NCBI RefSeq assembly: GCF_900109745.1
Contig: NZ_FOAV01000003.1
Location: 248,001-312,000, forward strand
DNA length: 64,000 nucleotides
DNA from: Roseateles sp. YR242
GTDB taxonomy: Bacteria; Pseudomonadota; Gammaproteobacteria; Burkholderiales; Burkholderiaceae_C
Direction: 5' to 3'
Made by a program: the position numbers and the translations under genes. Positions 45,026 through 52,760 of the stretch are shown here, piece by piece. The notes below the pieces were generated by a model that ran no database searches, was not told the origin of the DNA, and saw only the letters and a list, made by a program, of their open reading frames with translations. Every line of letters starts with the position of its first letter. Positions within the stretch are counted from its first letter, which is position 1.

Positions 45026-45278
45026 GTCGCCCGAACGCGCCAAAGGCGCCGTTCAAGCGGGGCTCTCACCAGCACCGCAGGCCTCCTTCAGCCTCACCTA
45101 CACCGCACCTCTTCGCATCCAGTCGCCTGAACGCGCCGCAGGCGTCGTTCAAGCGGGGCTCTCATCAGCGGAGCGAGGCTCTCACCAGTGCCGCAGGCCT
45201 GCTTCAGCCTCACCTACACCGCACCTCTTCGCATCCAGTCGCCTGAACGCGCCGCAGGCGTCGTTCAAGCGGGGCTCT
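45026..45278. repeat. Tandem repeat array with GAACG/CGTTC hairpins inside the ABC transporter operon
   Basis: A 41-bp core (GTCGCC[C/T]GAACGCGCC ... TTCAAGCGGGGCTCT) occurs at 45026-45066, 45122-45162 and 45238-45278. The last two copies belong to a larger unit with a 116-bp period that differs at only a few bases. Each core can fold through GAACG-CGCC / GGCG-CGTTC with one bulged base. No convincing gene is encoded. It lies between the binding-protein gene and the permease genes. Confidence 0.85.
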
Positions 45279-45339
45279 TGTCGGCGAAGCGGGTCTCCGC
45301 CGGGCCGCCCCAAGGAGGCCCGTTGCCCCCTCGGGGGGC

Positions 45340-45368
45340 GGCTGTTCGGGCCCTAGGCCCGAACAGCC
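45340..45368 (-). terminator. Strong hairpin just after the binding-protein gene
   Basis: GGCTGTTCGGGCC-CTA-GGCCCGAACAGCC, a perfect 13-bp stem with a 3-base loop, 7 bp past the stop at 45376. No T run follows leftward. It is best read as an attenuator or mRNA 3'-stabiliser that raises binding protein over permease, rather than a full stop. A C/G-rich stretch (45305-45339, CCCCCTCGGGGGG) of a kind common between Burkholderiales genes adjoins it. Confidence 0.6.
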
Positions 45369-45375
45369 GGGGGCA

Positions 45376-46188
45376 TCATTCAGGAAGTTCACCCGTCCCC
45401 CGGCCCAGCCACTTCTTGGAGAGGGCCTCCAGTTCACCGGCTTTTTTCGCGGCGGCGATGATGCTGTTGACCTTGGCCAGCAGCGCGTCTTCACCCTTGG
45501 CGACGCCGACAAAACACGGGCTGTCCTTGAGCAGCAGCTTGTATTCGATGTTCAGGCCGGGGTTGCGCTGCATCAGGTTGGCGGCCACGGCCGCGCTGGT
45601 GGCCAGCACCTGCGTCTGCCCCGCCGAGAAAGCGGCGATGGTGGCGTTGTTGTCCTCGAAGCGCTTGAACTCCAGCGACGTGGGCGCCACCTTGCCCAGT
45701 TCCTGGTCTTCCATCGCGCCACGCGTCACCGCCACCGACTTGCCGGCCAGATCCGCAAAGGACTTGATGGCCAGGCTCTTGGGCGCAAACACCGCCTGGT
45801 AGAACGGCGCGTAGGCGGCGGTGAAATTGATCACCTTCTCGCGGTCCGGGTTCTTGCCCAGCGAGGAGATGACCAGGTCCGCCTTCTTCGTCTGCAGATA
45901 GGGGATGCGGTTGGCGCTGGTGACTGGCAGCAGCTCGACCTTCACGCCCAGCTTGGCCGCGATCAGTTCGGCCATGGCCACGTCCAGGCCCTGGGGCTTC
46001 ATGTCGGGGCCGACGAAACCGTAAGGCGGGTAGTCCGTCGGGATCGCGATCTTGATGGTCTTGGACTTGGTGATGGTGTCCAGCGCGGTCTGGGCCTGCA
46101 CACCGGCAACGGCAAGGCACAGGCCGGCGGCCAGCAGCAGCCGGCGCGTGACGGTGGCGGGAACGAAGGAAGCGGCGGCAAGGCTCAT
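45376..46188 (-). CDS. Periplasmic amino-acid-binding protein of ABC transporter
   Basis: 270 aa, SBP_bac_3 family. Signal peptide residues 1-32 (LLLAAGLCLAVAGVQAQ). The mature part has IKIAIPTDYPPYGFVGPDMKPQGLDVAMAELIAAKLG, the usual glutamine/arginine/cystine-type ligand site, then ADLVISSLGKNPDREKVINFT. It delivers a polar amino acid to the permeases. The exact ligand cannot be told. Its ATG overlaps the stop of the GntR gene (ATGA), tying expression to the regulator. Confidence 0.92.
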   Translation of the reverse strand: MSLAAASFVPATVTRRLLLAAGLCLAVAGVQAQTALDTITKSKTIKIAIPTDYPPYGFVGPDMKPQGLDVAMAELIAAKLGVKVELLPVTSANRIPYLQTKKADLVISSLGKNPDREKVINFTAAYAPFYQAVFAPKSLAIKSFADLAGKSVAVTRGAMEDQELGKVAPTSLEFKRFEDNNATIAAFSAGQTQVLATSAAVAANLMQRNPGLNIEYKLLLKDSPCFVGVAKGEDALLAKVNSIIAAAKKAGELEALSKKWLGRGTGELPE

Positions 46189-47015
46189 AACAAGGCTCCT
46201 AGATAGGCGGCGGGGGGATCGTCGGCGGCAGTGATGCCGGAGTCGGGGTCGGCATCAAGGCCGGAGTCGGAATCAGGCCCTGCGCGGGCACGTGCCTTCC
46301 GGGCGGCGGTTCCAGCCGTCCGTGGGGAACGCGCCCGGGGCACGGGTGCCAAGGCCTGCCGAAGCAGGTGAAGCGGATCACTGTTGGCGGGCAGTTGCAG
46401 GGCCGCCTGCACACTGGCCAGGTGCGCGGCCATCAACGCCTCGGCCTGGGCAATGTCGCCCTGCTCCAGCGCGTCCACGATGGCGACATGCTCCTGGCAG
46501 GACTGCGCGGCGTCATGGGAGGACTGATACAGCATGGCCGTCAGCGTGGTGCGCGCGGTGAAGTCGCGCAGCGTGTCGGCCAGCAGGCTGTTGCCCAGGC
46601 ACTCCGCCAGGCAGACATGGAAGTCGCCCAGCAGGAAGCTGCGTGCCCCCACGTCGTCACCCCGCAGGGCGGCGCGCTCCTGCTGCAGGTGCCGGCGCAG
46701 GCGGGAGAGTGCGGGTTTGTCCAGCTGACGCTGGGCGGGTTGGCCGCGGATGAGGCCCAGCTCGATGACGCGACGGGCCTCGAAGGCCTCCCGCGCCTCG
46801 TCCTGGGAAGGCGCGATGAGATACCAGCCGCGCCGCGCGCTCACCGTCACGATGCCGCGCGCGGCCAGACGCGTCAGCGCTTCCCGGACGATGGTGCGGC
46901 TGCAGTCGAACAGCAAGGCCAGTTGCTGCTCCCCCAGCCGCGTGGCGGGAGGCAGCTTCTGCGCCAGCACGGCTTCGATGATGCGCTGGCTGATGTCGGT
47001 GGCGGTGGAGCCCAT
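46185..47015 (-). CDS. GntR/FadR-type (FCD) regulator of the ABC transporter
   Basis: 276 aa. N-terminal winged helix (ISQRIIEAVLAQKLPPATRLGEQQLALLFDCSRTIVREALTRLAARG), FCD effector domain to about 225 with metal/ligand residues in FHVCLAE and the late His helices. The last 45 residues are Arg/Ala then Asp/Ser-rich and look disordered, unusual for the family. The gene leads the operon and is translationally coupled to the binding protein by a 4-bp overlap, so it is both regulator and probably self-regulated member. Ligand unknown, perhaps the imported amino acid. Confidence 0.88.
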   Translation of the reverse strand: MGSTATDISQRIIEAVLAQKLPPATRLGEQQLALLFDCSRTIVREALTRLAARGIVTVSARRGWYLIAPSQDEAREAFEARRVIELGLIRGQPAQRQLDKPALSRLRRHLQQERAALRGDDVGARSFLLGDFHVCLAECLGNSLLADTLRDFTARTTLTAMLYQSSHDAAQSCQEHVAIVDALEQGDIAQAEALMAAHLASVQAALQLPANSDPLHLLRQALAPVPRARSPRTAGTAARKARARAGPDSDSGLDADPDSGITAADDPPAAYLGALL

Positions 47016-47236
47016 GCCCTGGGCTTTGCAGCTTCCGTGCCAGCGTTCATCTGTCTTGTATGCAAGCCATGCGCACAGCCTTGGTGTGCGGCGGCGGCCG
47101 GCATGCCCGGTTCTGGCTCATGGGGCGAGCCACGGGCACTATCCCAGTGCCGAGGCTGGAAACGAATCAGCCGGCGGCCGCCGGTGGGGCGGCTCGCCGG
47201 CTGCTGGGCAGACCGGGGCGGCGAAGCGCGGACGCT

Positions 47237-48097
47237 TCAGCCGTCGACGCGCATCGAGTAGTCCACCGCCTTCACATCCTTGGTCAGGCGGCCGATGGAG
47301 ATGCGGTCCACCCCCGTGGCAGCAATCCAGCGCAGTTGGTCCAGCGCCACGCCGCCGGAGACTTCCAGCAGCGCCTGGCCAGCACTGATGGTCACCGCCT
47401 CGCGCATCATGGCTTCGCTGAAGTTGTCCAGCAGCACGCTGACCGCGCCGGCAGCCAGCGCCTCGCGCAGCTGATCCAAGGTTTCCACTTCCACCTGGAT
47501 GGACACACCCGCCTGCAGCGCCTGCGCCTGTTGCAGTGCCTGCGTGACGCCACCGGCAGCGGCGATGTGGTTTTCCTTGATCAGGATGCCGTCATACAGC
47601 GCCAGGCGCTGGTTGGCACCGCCGCCCACCCGCACCGCGTACTTCTGCGCCAGCCGCAGGCCCGGCAGGGTCTTGCGGGTGTCCAGCACCGCGCAACCCT
47701 TGGGGTTGGGGCTGGCGCCTTCGATTGCCCGGGCATGGGCGCGGGTGGTCGTGGCGGTGCCGGAGAGCAGTTGCAGGAAGTTCAGCGCGGGGCGCTCGGC
47801 CGACAGCAGCGCACGGCCATCCGCCTCGATCTGGCAGACGACGGTGTCGGCCGCCATGTCGGCGCCTTCCTCATACTGCCAGGTGATGCGGCTGGAACCG
47901 TCCAGCTGCTGGAAGACACCTTCGAACCAGTCCCGTCCGCAAAGCACGGCCGCCTCGCGGACACGCACATGCGCACGTACCTGGCGCCCGGCAGGCACCA
48001 GTTGTGCTGTCCAGTCGCTGACACCGATGTCCTCGAACAGCGCGTCGCGGATGTTGCGCTCGCGCGCCTCGGCCAGACTCTCGTTGTGGTCGAACAT
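47237..48097 (-). CDS. nadC: Nicotinate-nucleotide pyrophosphorylase (carboxylating)
   Basis: 286 aa quinolinate phosphoribosyltransferase. It makes nicotinate mononucleotide from quinolinate and PRPP in NAD synthesis. Signs: LFEDIGVSDWTAQLVP, SAERPALNFLQLLSGTATTT, LDTRKTLPGLRLAQKYAVRVGGGANQR, LYDGILIKENHIAAAGG, and LEVSGGV near the end. nadA and nadB are not in the window. It is 11 bp downstream... in transcription order it follows the FAH-type gene on the same strand, so the two are probably co-transcribed. Confidence 0.95.
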   Translation of the reverse strand: MFDHNESLAEARERNIRDALFEDIGVSDWTAQLVPAGRQVRAHVRVREAAVLCGRDWFEGVFQQLDGSSRITWQYEEGADMAADTVVCQIEADGRALLSAERPALNFLQLLSGTATTTRAHARAIEGASPNPKGCAVLDTRKTLPGLRLAQKYAVRVGGGANQRLALYDGILIKENHIAAAGGVTQALQQAQALQAGVSIQVEVETLDQLREALAAGAVSVLLDNFSEAMMREAVTISAGQALLEVSGGVALDQLRWIAATGVDRISIGRLTKDVKAVDYSMRVDG

Positions 48098-48107
48098 CGC
48101 AGAGGTC

Positions 48108-48806
48108 TTATTCGGCGTCGCCGATCTGGATGGTCAGTTCGCCGAAGCCTTCGATCACACCATGGATGGTGTCGCCAGGCTTCACCGGGCCCACGCCTTC
48201 AGGCGTGCCCGTGTAGATCAGGTCACCCGGCTGCAGGTGATAGAACTGCGAGAGATTGGCCACCAGTTCGGGGATGCTCCAGATCATGTCGGAGAGATCG
48301 CCGCGTTGCTTTTCGGTGCCGTTCACACTCAGGGTGATGGCGCCGGCCTTGAGCTCGCCGAGTTCGCTGCGGGGCACCAGCGGCGTGATGACCGCCGAGT
48401 GCTCGAAGCCCTTGCCCAGGTCCCAGGGACGGCCGATGGCCTTGGCTTCGTTCTGCAGGTCGCGGCGGGTCATGTCCAGGCCCGCAGCGTAGCCCCAGAC
48501 GGCGTCGGCGGCCTGCTCCGGCGTCGCGCGGAAGACCGGTTTGCCGATGGCAACCACCAGCTCCATTTCATAGTGGAGGTTCTTGGTGCCCGGTGCGTAG
48601 GGAATGGTGCCGCCCGAGGGCGCCAGGGCGCTGGCGGGCTTGGTGAAATAGAACGGCGGTTCGCGGTCGGGGTCGCTCCCCATCTCCCGGGCGTGTGCGG
48701 CGTAATTGCGGCCCACGCAGAAGATGCGGCTGACGGCGTAACGGGCATCGGTGCCACGCACGGCCACGGCGGCCTGCGGAGCGGGTTCGAAGATGAAGGA
48801 GTTCAT
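48108..48806 (-). CDS. Fumarylacetoacetate hydrolase (FAH) family protein
   Basis: 232 aa. One FAH domain with IFCVGRNYAAHAREMG, metal-binding LHYEMELVVAIGKP, KGFEHSAVITPLVPRSELG and YTGTPEGVGPVKPGD. Small members of this kind (YcgM/FAHD1-like) hydrolyse acylpyruvates or decarboxylate oxaloacetate. The metal-binding Glu pair (EME) is intact. ATG at 48806, with AGGAG-poor leader; the frame is open far upstream but that part overlaps rlpA and is not coding. Transcribed toward nadC. Confidence 0.9.
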   Translation of the reverse strand: MNSFIFEPAPQAAVAVRGTDARYAVSRIFCVGRNYAAHAREMGSDPDREPPFYFTKPASALAPSGGTIPYAPGTKNLHYEMELVVAIGKPVFRATPEQAADAVWGYAAGLDMTRRDLQNEAKAIGRPWDLGKGFEHSAVITPLVPRSELGELKAGAITLSVNGTEKQRGDLSDMIWSIPELVANLSQFYHLQPGDLIYTGTPEGVGPVKPGDTIHGVIEGFGELTIQIGDAE

Positions 48807-48879
48807 GGCTGTACGGGAATGAACGAACCCGTGCAGCATAACCTTGGCAAAACCGGCCCACATTGCTAGGGTTGCGCCC

Positions 48880-50187
48880 ATGTTTGAAGCCCGCCCCGCC
48901 GGCCAGCGTCTGGCCGTCCTGACGAGTGCCCTGATCCTGGCCGCCTGTGCCAGCCGTGGACCCGCCCCCAGCCGCCCCGCCACACCCGGTACTTCCAGCC
49001 CCAAGGTCACCCAGTGGCCGTCCCGCGACGGCCCGGAATCCGTGGTGCCGGCCGACCTGGACAAGATCCCTGACGCCCTGCCCCGCCCGGAATCCATCCG
49101 CAAGGGGGGGCCCAACAAGCCCTATGCGGTGGCCGGCCAGCGATATGAACCGCTCACCGACGACGACCAGCTGGTGCAGCGGGGCCTGGCGTCCTGGTAT
49201 GGCCGCAAGTTTCATGGCAAGCCGACCTCCAGCGGGGAGGTCTACAACATGTACGCCATGACGGCGGCGCATCCCACCATGCCCATCCCCAGCTACGCGC
49301 GGGTGCGCAACCCGAAGAACGGGCGGGAGGTGATCGTGCGCATCAACGACCGCGGGCCGTTCCATGGGGGCCGCATCATCGACCTGAGCTACACCGCCGC
49401 CCTGAAGCTGGACCTGCTGCGCGGGGTCTCCGAGGTGGAGGTGGAGCGCATCACCTATGAGGACATCCGTACCGGCGCCTGGCTACGCGGCAAGGACATG
49501 CCTTCGCCGGCGGACGTGCCGGACACCCCGGTGTATGCGGCCGCCACGCCCAGCGGCGCGCCGGAAGTGACCACGACGGGGCAGTTGCGCAACGCGCCAA
49601 CGGCAACGGCAGCGCAAACATCCAGGCCCACGCCGCGCCCGGTGGCCCCGACGGCCCAGGCCACCCAGCTAGCCTCCGTGGCGCAGAACACCCCGGCCCA
49701 GGTGGCTCAGCCCGCAGCGGCGAGTGGGAACGTCGGCGCGGGTGAGGCGGGCTATGCCGCAAGTGGTGCGAACAACGGCACAAACAACGGCACAAACAGC
49801 GTTGCATCCAGCGGTGCAAACAGCGGCATGGTGCCCATCCCCGTGGTGGCACTGCCCCCTGGCACGGACCTGGACAGCCCCAAGGACCTGCCCACCGCCT
49901 CCCCCACGTTGGCGCCGGACGCCAAACTGCCGCGCATGCAGGTGGCCGCCGCTGCGGGGTTCTGGCTTCAACTGGGCGCCTTCTCGCGCCTGGAGGGGGC
50001 GGAGACCCTGCGTGAACAGTTCAACCGCAGCCTGGACTGGATGGCACCCATGCTGACCATCTTCAAGGACAAGCAACTGCACCGCCTGCAGGCCGGTCCG
50101 TTCAACTCCCGCGAGGACGCCCGGGCCGCCGCGGAGAAGGTACGTACGGCCATGGCGCTGACGCCGGTGCTGGTCGAGCGGCGCTGA
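48880..50187 (+). CDS. rlpA: Septal ring lytic transglycosylase RlpA
   Basis: 435-aa outer-membrane lipoprotein. Lipobox LILAAC with Cys23. The double-psi beta-barrel is at about 105-200 (GLASWYGRKFHGKPTSSGEVYNMYAMTAAH, RINDRGPFHGGRIIDLS). A long Ala/Thr/Pro linker with Asn-Gly-rich repeats follows, and a C-terminal SPOR domain (AGFWLQLGAFSRLEGAETLREQF) targets it to denuded septal peptidoglycan. It cleaves glycan strands lacking stem peptides. ATG at 48880; a TTG 36 bases upstream is also possible. Confidence 0.93.
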   Translation: MFEARPAGQRLAVLTSALILAACASRGPAPSRPATPGTSSPKVTQWPSRDGPESVVPADLDKIPDALPRPESIRKGGPNKPYAVAGQRYEPLTDDDQLVQRGLASWYGRKFHGKPTSSGEVYNMYAMTAAHPTMPIPSYARVRNPKNGREVIVRINDRGPFHGGRIIDLSYTAALKLDLLRGVSEVEVERITYEDIRTGAWLRGKDMPSPADVPDTPVYAAATPSGAPEVTTTGQLRNAPTATAAQTSRPTPRPVAPTAQATQLASVAQNTPAQVAQPAAASGNVGAGEAGYAASGANNGTNNGTNSVASSGANSGMVPIPVVALPPGTDLDSPKDLPTASPTLAPDAKLPRMQVAAAAGFWLQLGAFSRLEGAETLREQFNRSLDWMAPMLTIFKDKQLHRLQAGPFNSREDARAAAEKVRTAMALTPVLVERR

Positions 50188-50385
50188 TCGGACGGCGCTT
50201 TCCGTACAGCGTCCAGGGAGCACCCTCACTCAAACTCCTTGACTGTCCCCGATCGAGGTTTCGGCGGGGCCGAGCGCACCCGGTGCCACCGCCGCCCGGA
50301 GAAGCGCTGCGTCCGGCCTGTGCGCCCATGTGGCCCGGACCACCTGCCCAAGGGGTCCTCATTGTGCGGGCCATGACGCTTTGCG

Positions 50386-51546
50386 ATGATGCCGCGCATG
50401 CCGACCCTGGACGCCGCGACACTGCTGTTGGTGATCACCGTGGTCGACGTGTTCGCCTGCGTGGTCTGGCTGCTGCTGGGCGAAGTGCTGCGCATTGCGC
50501 CACGGGCCGCAAGACGCATCGCCCTTTATCACGGGCTGCTCGCCATCGTCTGGTGGCCCACCGTACCGGCCGGCCTGGAGCCCTTGGTGGGCCTGCCGGT
50601 GACGCTGGTCTGCGCCGGCCTGCTCACGGCGGGCGTGCGCGGCCTGATGCGGCTGCGGCACCAGCTGCGTGACGTGGTGGCGGTGGTACTGGTGGGCCTG
50701 GCCGCGCACATCGTGGTCTATCCGGACCTTTCTGCCGCCCGCGCTGTCTCCAACGTCTTTGCCGCCGTGCTGGCCCTGATGGCCGGTTACGACATCCTGC
50801 GCGGGGCGGGCTTCCGCCGTGCGGTGACCCTGCTGCTGGTGGTGCCCTACCTGGTGTTGGCCGGTGCCGCACTCTGGCGTGCGGGCGGGCTGCTCGGCTG
50901 GCTGCCGCCCGGGCTGGGGCTGGCGGGCCTGACAACCAACGCGCCGCTGGCGCTGTTGCGGCTGGTGGTGAACCTCTCCATCACCACCGGCCTGGTGGCC
51001 CTGGTGCTGCAACGGCTGATTGCCCGCGTGCGCCACCTGACCCGGCGCGACCCGTTGACGGGCCTGCTCAACCGCCGCGCCGTCGAGGAACATCTGCAAC
51101 GCCTGCAGCAGCAGGTGGACCGGGGACGCAGCCACGCCGTGGTGGTGCTGGACGTCGATCACTTCAAGCGCATCAACGACGACCTGGGCCACGCCGGCGG
51201 GGATGCCGCGCTGCAGCATCTGGCCCAGGTGCTGGGCGAAGCGCTGCGCACCACGGACTGCTTTGGCCGCCTGGGCGGCGAAGAGTTCACCCTGCTGCTG
51301 CCCGACACTGACGAAGCCGGCGCCGTGCTGGTGGCAGAGCGGCTGCGCCGGCTGCTGCAGGAACGCCCCCTGACCTGGGTCGACAAGATCTGGCCCATGA
51401 GTGCCAGTTTCGGCGTGGCGGCCATGCGCCTGGGCGAAGCCCACGGGCTGGACGCCCTGGCTCGCGCGGATGCCGCCATGTACGCCGCCAAGGCACGTGG
51501 GCGCAACCGCGTGCAGCGCGCCACCGAGCAGGGGGAGCCGGCTTGA
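50386..51546 (+). CDS. Membrane diguanylate cyclase (GGEEF)
   Basis: 386 aa. Residues 5-210 contain six or seven hydrophobic helices without a recognised sensor family; the GGDEF domain is at about 220-375 (LTRRDPLTGLLNRRAVEEHL, VLDVDHFKRINDDLGH) with active loop GGEEF. Synthesises c-di-GMP. Three ATGs compete for the start (50386, 50389, 50398) and none has a clear RBS. Its stop overlaps the next cyclase's start (TGATG), and both have the same layout, so the two genes look like an old tandem duplication. Confidence 0.9.
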   Translation: MMPRMPTLDAATLLLVITVVDVFACVVWLLLGEVLRIAPRAARRIALYHGLLAIVWWPTVPAGLEPLVGLPVTLVCAGLLTAGVRGLMRLRHQLRDVVAVVLVGLAAHIVVYPDLSAARAVSNVFAAVLALMAGYDILRGAGFRRAVTLLLVVPYLVLAGAALWRAGGLLGWLPPGLGLAGLTTNAPLALLRLVVNLSITTGLVALVLQRLIARVRHLTRRDPLTGLLNRRAVEEHLQRLQQQVDRGRSHAVVVLDVDHFKRINDDLGHAGGDAALQHLAQVLGEALRTTDCFGRLGGEEFTLLLPDTDEAGAVLVAERLRRLLQERPLTWVDKIWPMSASFGVAAMRLGEAHGLDALARADAAMYAAKARGRNRVQRATEQGEPA

Positions 51547-52733
51547 TGCCCGACAGCGATCCGGTCACGATGATCGCCGCCCTGGTGGCGGTGTTTGGCG
51601 TGGCCATGGTGATCTGGTTGCTGATCGCCGCCGGCCTGCGCGAATCCTCACCCGCCTGCCTGTGCCTGGCGGGTGCCAACGCCCTGCAGGCCGGCGCCAT
51701 GCTGCTGCTGCGCGTGCCCGAACCCGACATGCGCTGGCTGGACCTGGGCGCCGACCTGATGCTGCTGACCGCCTTCGGCCTGACCCGCCTGGCCGTGCCG
51801 CTGATGGCGGAGCGACCGGCGCGCTGGCCGCCGGTGCTGGCCACCGTGGTCCTGGTGGCGGCCTTGCTGACACAGCTGCCAGCCGGCCCGACGGGCTATG
51901 CGCACCTGATCGTCCTGGACGGCACACTGGGCATCCTGTGCCTGCTGGCTGCCCTGGATACCTACCGGCTACTGCGGGCGCGGGAGCTGAAACGCCCACT
52001 GGCGGTGGTGTTCGGCGGCCCCTTCCTGCTGCTGGGTCTGCTGCTGCTGGCCCGACCCTTGGGGGTGATGTGGGCACCTGCGGGCGGCCAGGAGATCGAC
52101 ATCCACAGCAGCTTCAACATCGCCTGGCTGTGGGCGGCCCTGGTGGTGGCCTTGGCGCTCAACGGCACCCTGGCGTTTCTGCTGGTGATGAAGCTGGTGC
52201 TGCAGATCCGCCGGTTGACGCTGCGGGACCCGCTGACGGATGCCCTGAACCGCCGCGCGATGGCGGAGGCCATGGCGCGGGAGCATCACCGGGTGCAGCG
52301 CGGCCACCCCTATGCCCTGGTGCTGCTGGACATGGACCGCTTCAAGCAGCTCAACGACACACTGGGCCATGCCGCCGGGGACGCGGCGCTGAAGGCGTTG
52401 GTGGACGTGCTGCAGCCCTGCCTGCGCGAGGTGGACCTGCTCGGGCGCCTGGGGGGTGAGGAGTTCTGCGCCCTGCTTCCCTACACCAGCATTGCGGGCG
52501 CGGCCCTGGTGGCAGAACGCATGCGGCACCTGCTGGCGCGCCAGGCCTTTGCATGGAATGGCCAGGCCTGGCCCTTGAGCGCAAGTTTCGGGATCACCGA
52601 GGCCGTGGCGGGTGATGAAGACCCGACCGAAGTGCTGCGGCGGGCGGATGAGGCGCTGTACCGGGCCAAGGCGCAGGGGCGCAATGTGGTGCAGGCCGTG
52701 GAGGCCGTGGATGCGAAGAAGGTCGCGCCATAA
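51546..52733 (+). CDS. Membrane diguanylate cyclase (GGEEF), paralogue of the preceding gene
   Basis: 395 aa. Six or seven N-terminal membrane helices (to about 220) then a GGDEF domain (LTLRDPLTDALNRRAMAEAM, LDMDRFKQLNDTLGHAAGD) with loop GGEEF. Translation is coupled with the upstream cyclase by a 1-bp stop/start overlap. The helix regions of the two are weakly similar while the catalytic domains are clearly related. Likely c-di-GMP synthase with an unknown membrane signal. It converges on a third GGDEF gene 27 bp away. Confidence 0.9.
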   Translation: MPDSDPVTMIAALVAVFGVAMVIWLLIAAGLRESSPACLCLAGANALQAGAMLLLRVPEPDMRWLDLGADLMLLTAFGLTRLAVPLMAERPARWPPVLATVVLVAALLTQLPAGPTGYAHLIVLDGTLGILCLLAALDTYRLLRARELKRPLAVVFGGPFLLLGLLLLARPLGVMWAPAGGQEIDIHSSFNIAWLWAALVVALALNGTLAFLLVMKLVLQIRRLTLRDPLTDALNRRAMAEAMAREHHRVQRGHPYALVLLDMDRFKQLNDTLGHAAGDAALKALVDVLQPCLREVDLLGRLGGEEFCALLPYTSIAGAALVAERMRHLLARQAFAWNGQAWPLSASFGITEAVAGDEDPTEVLRRADEALYRAKAQGRNVVQAVEAVDAKKVAP

Positions 52734-52760
52734 AGCTCGCGCGACTTACGCAGAGCGTCC

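Noticed and set aside
45026-45278. Possible CRISPR array
   Set aside because: The repeats are tandem with near-identical intervening sequence rather than unique spacers, and no cas gene is present.
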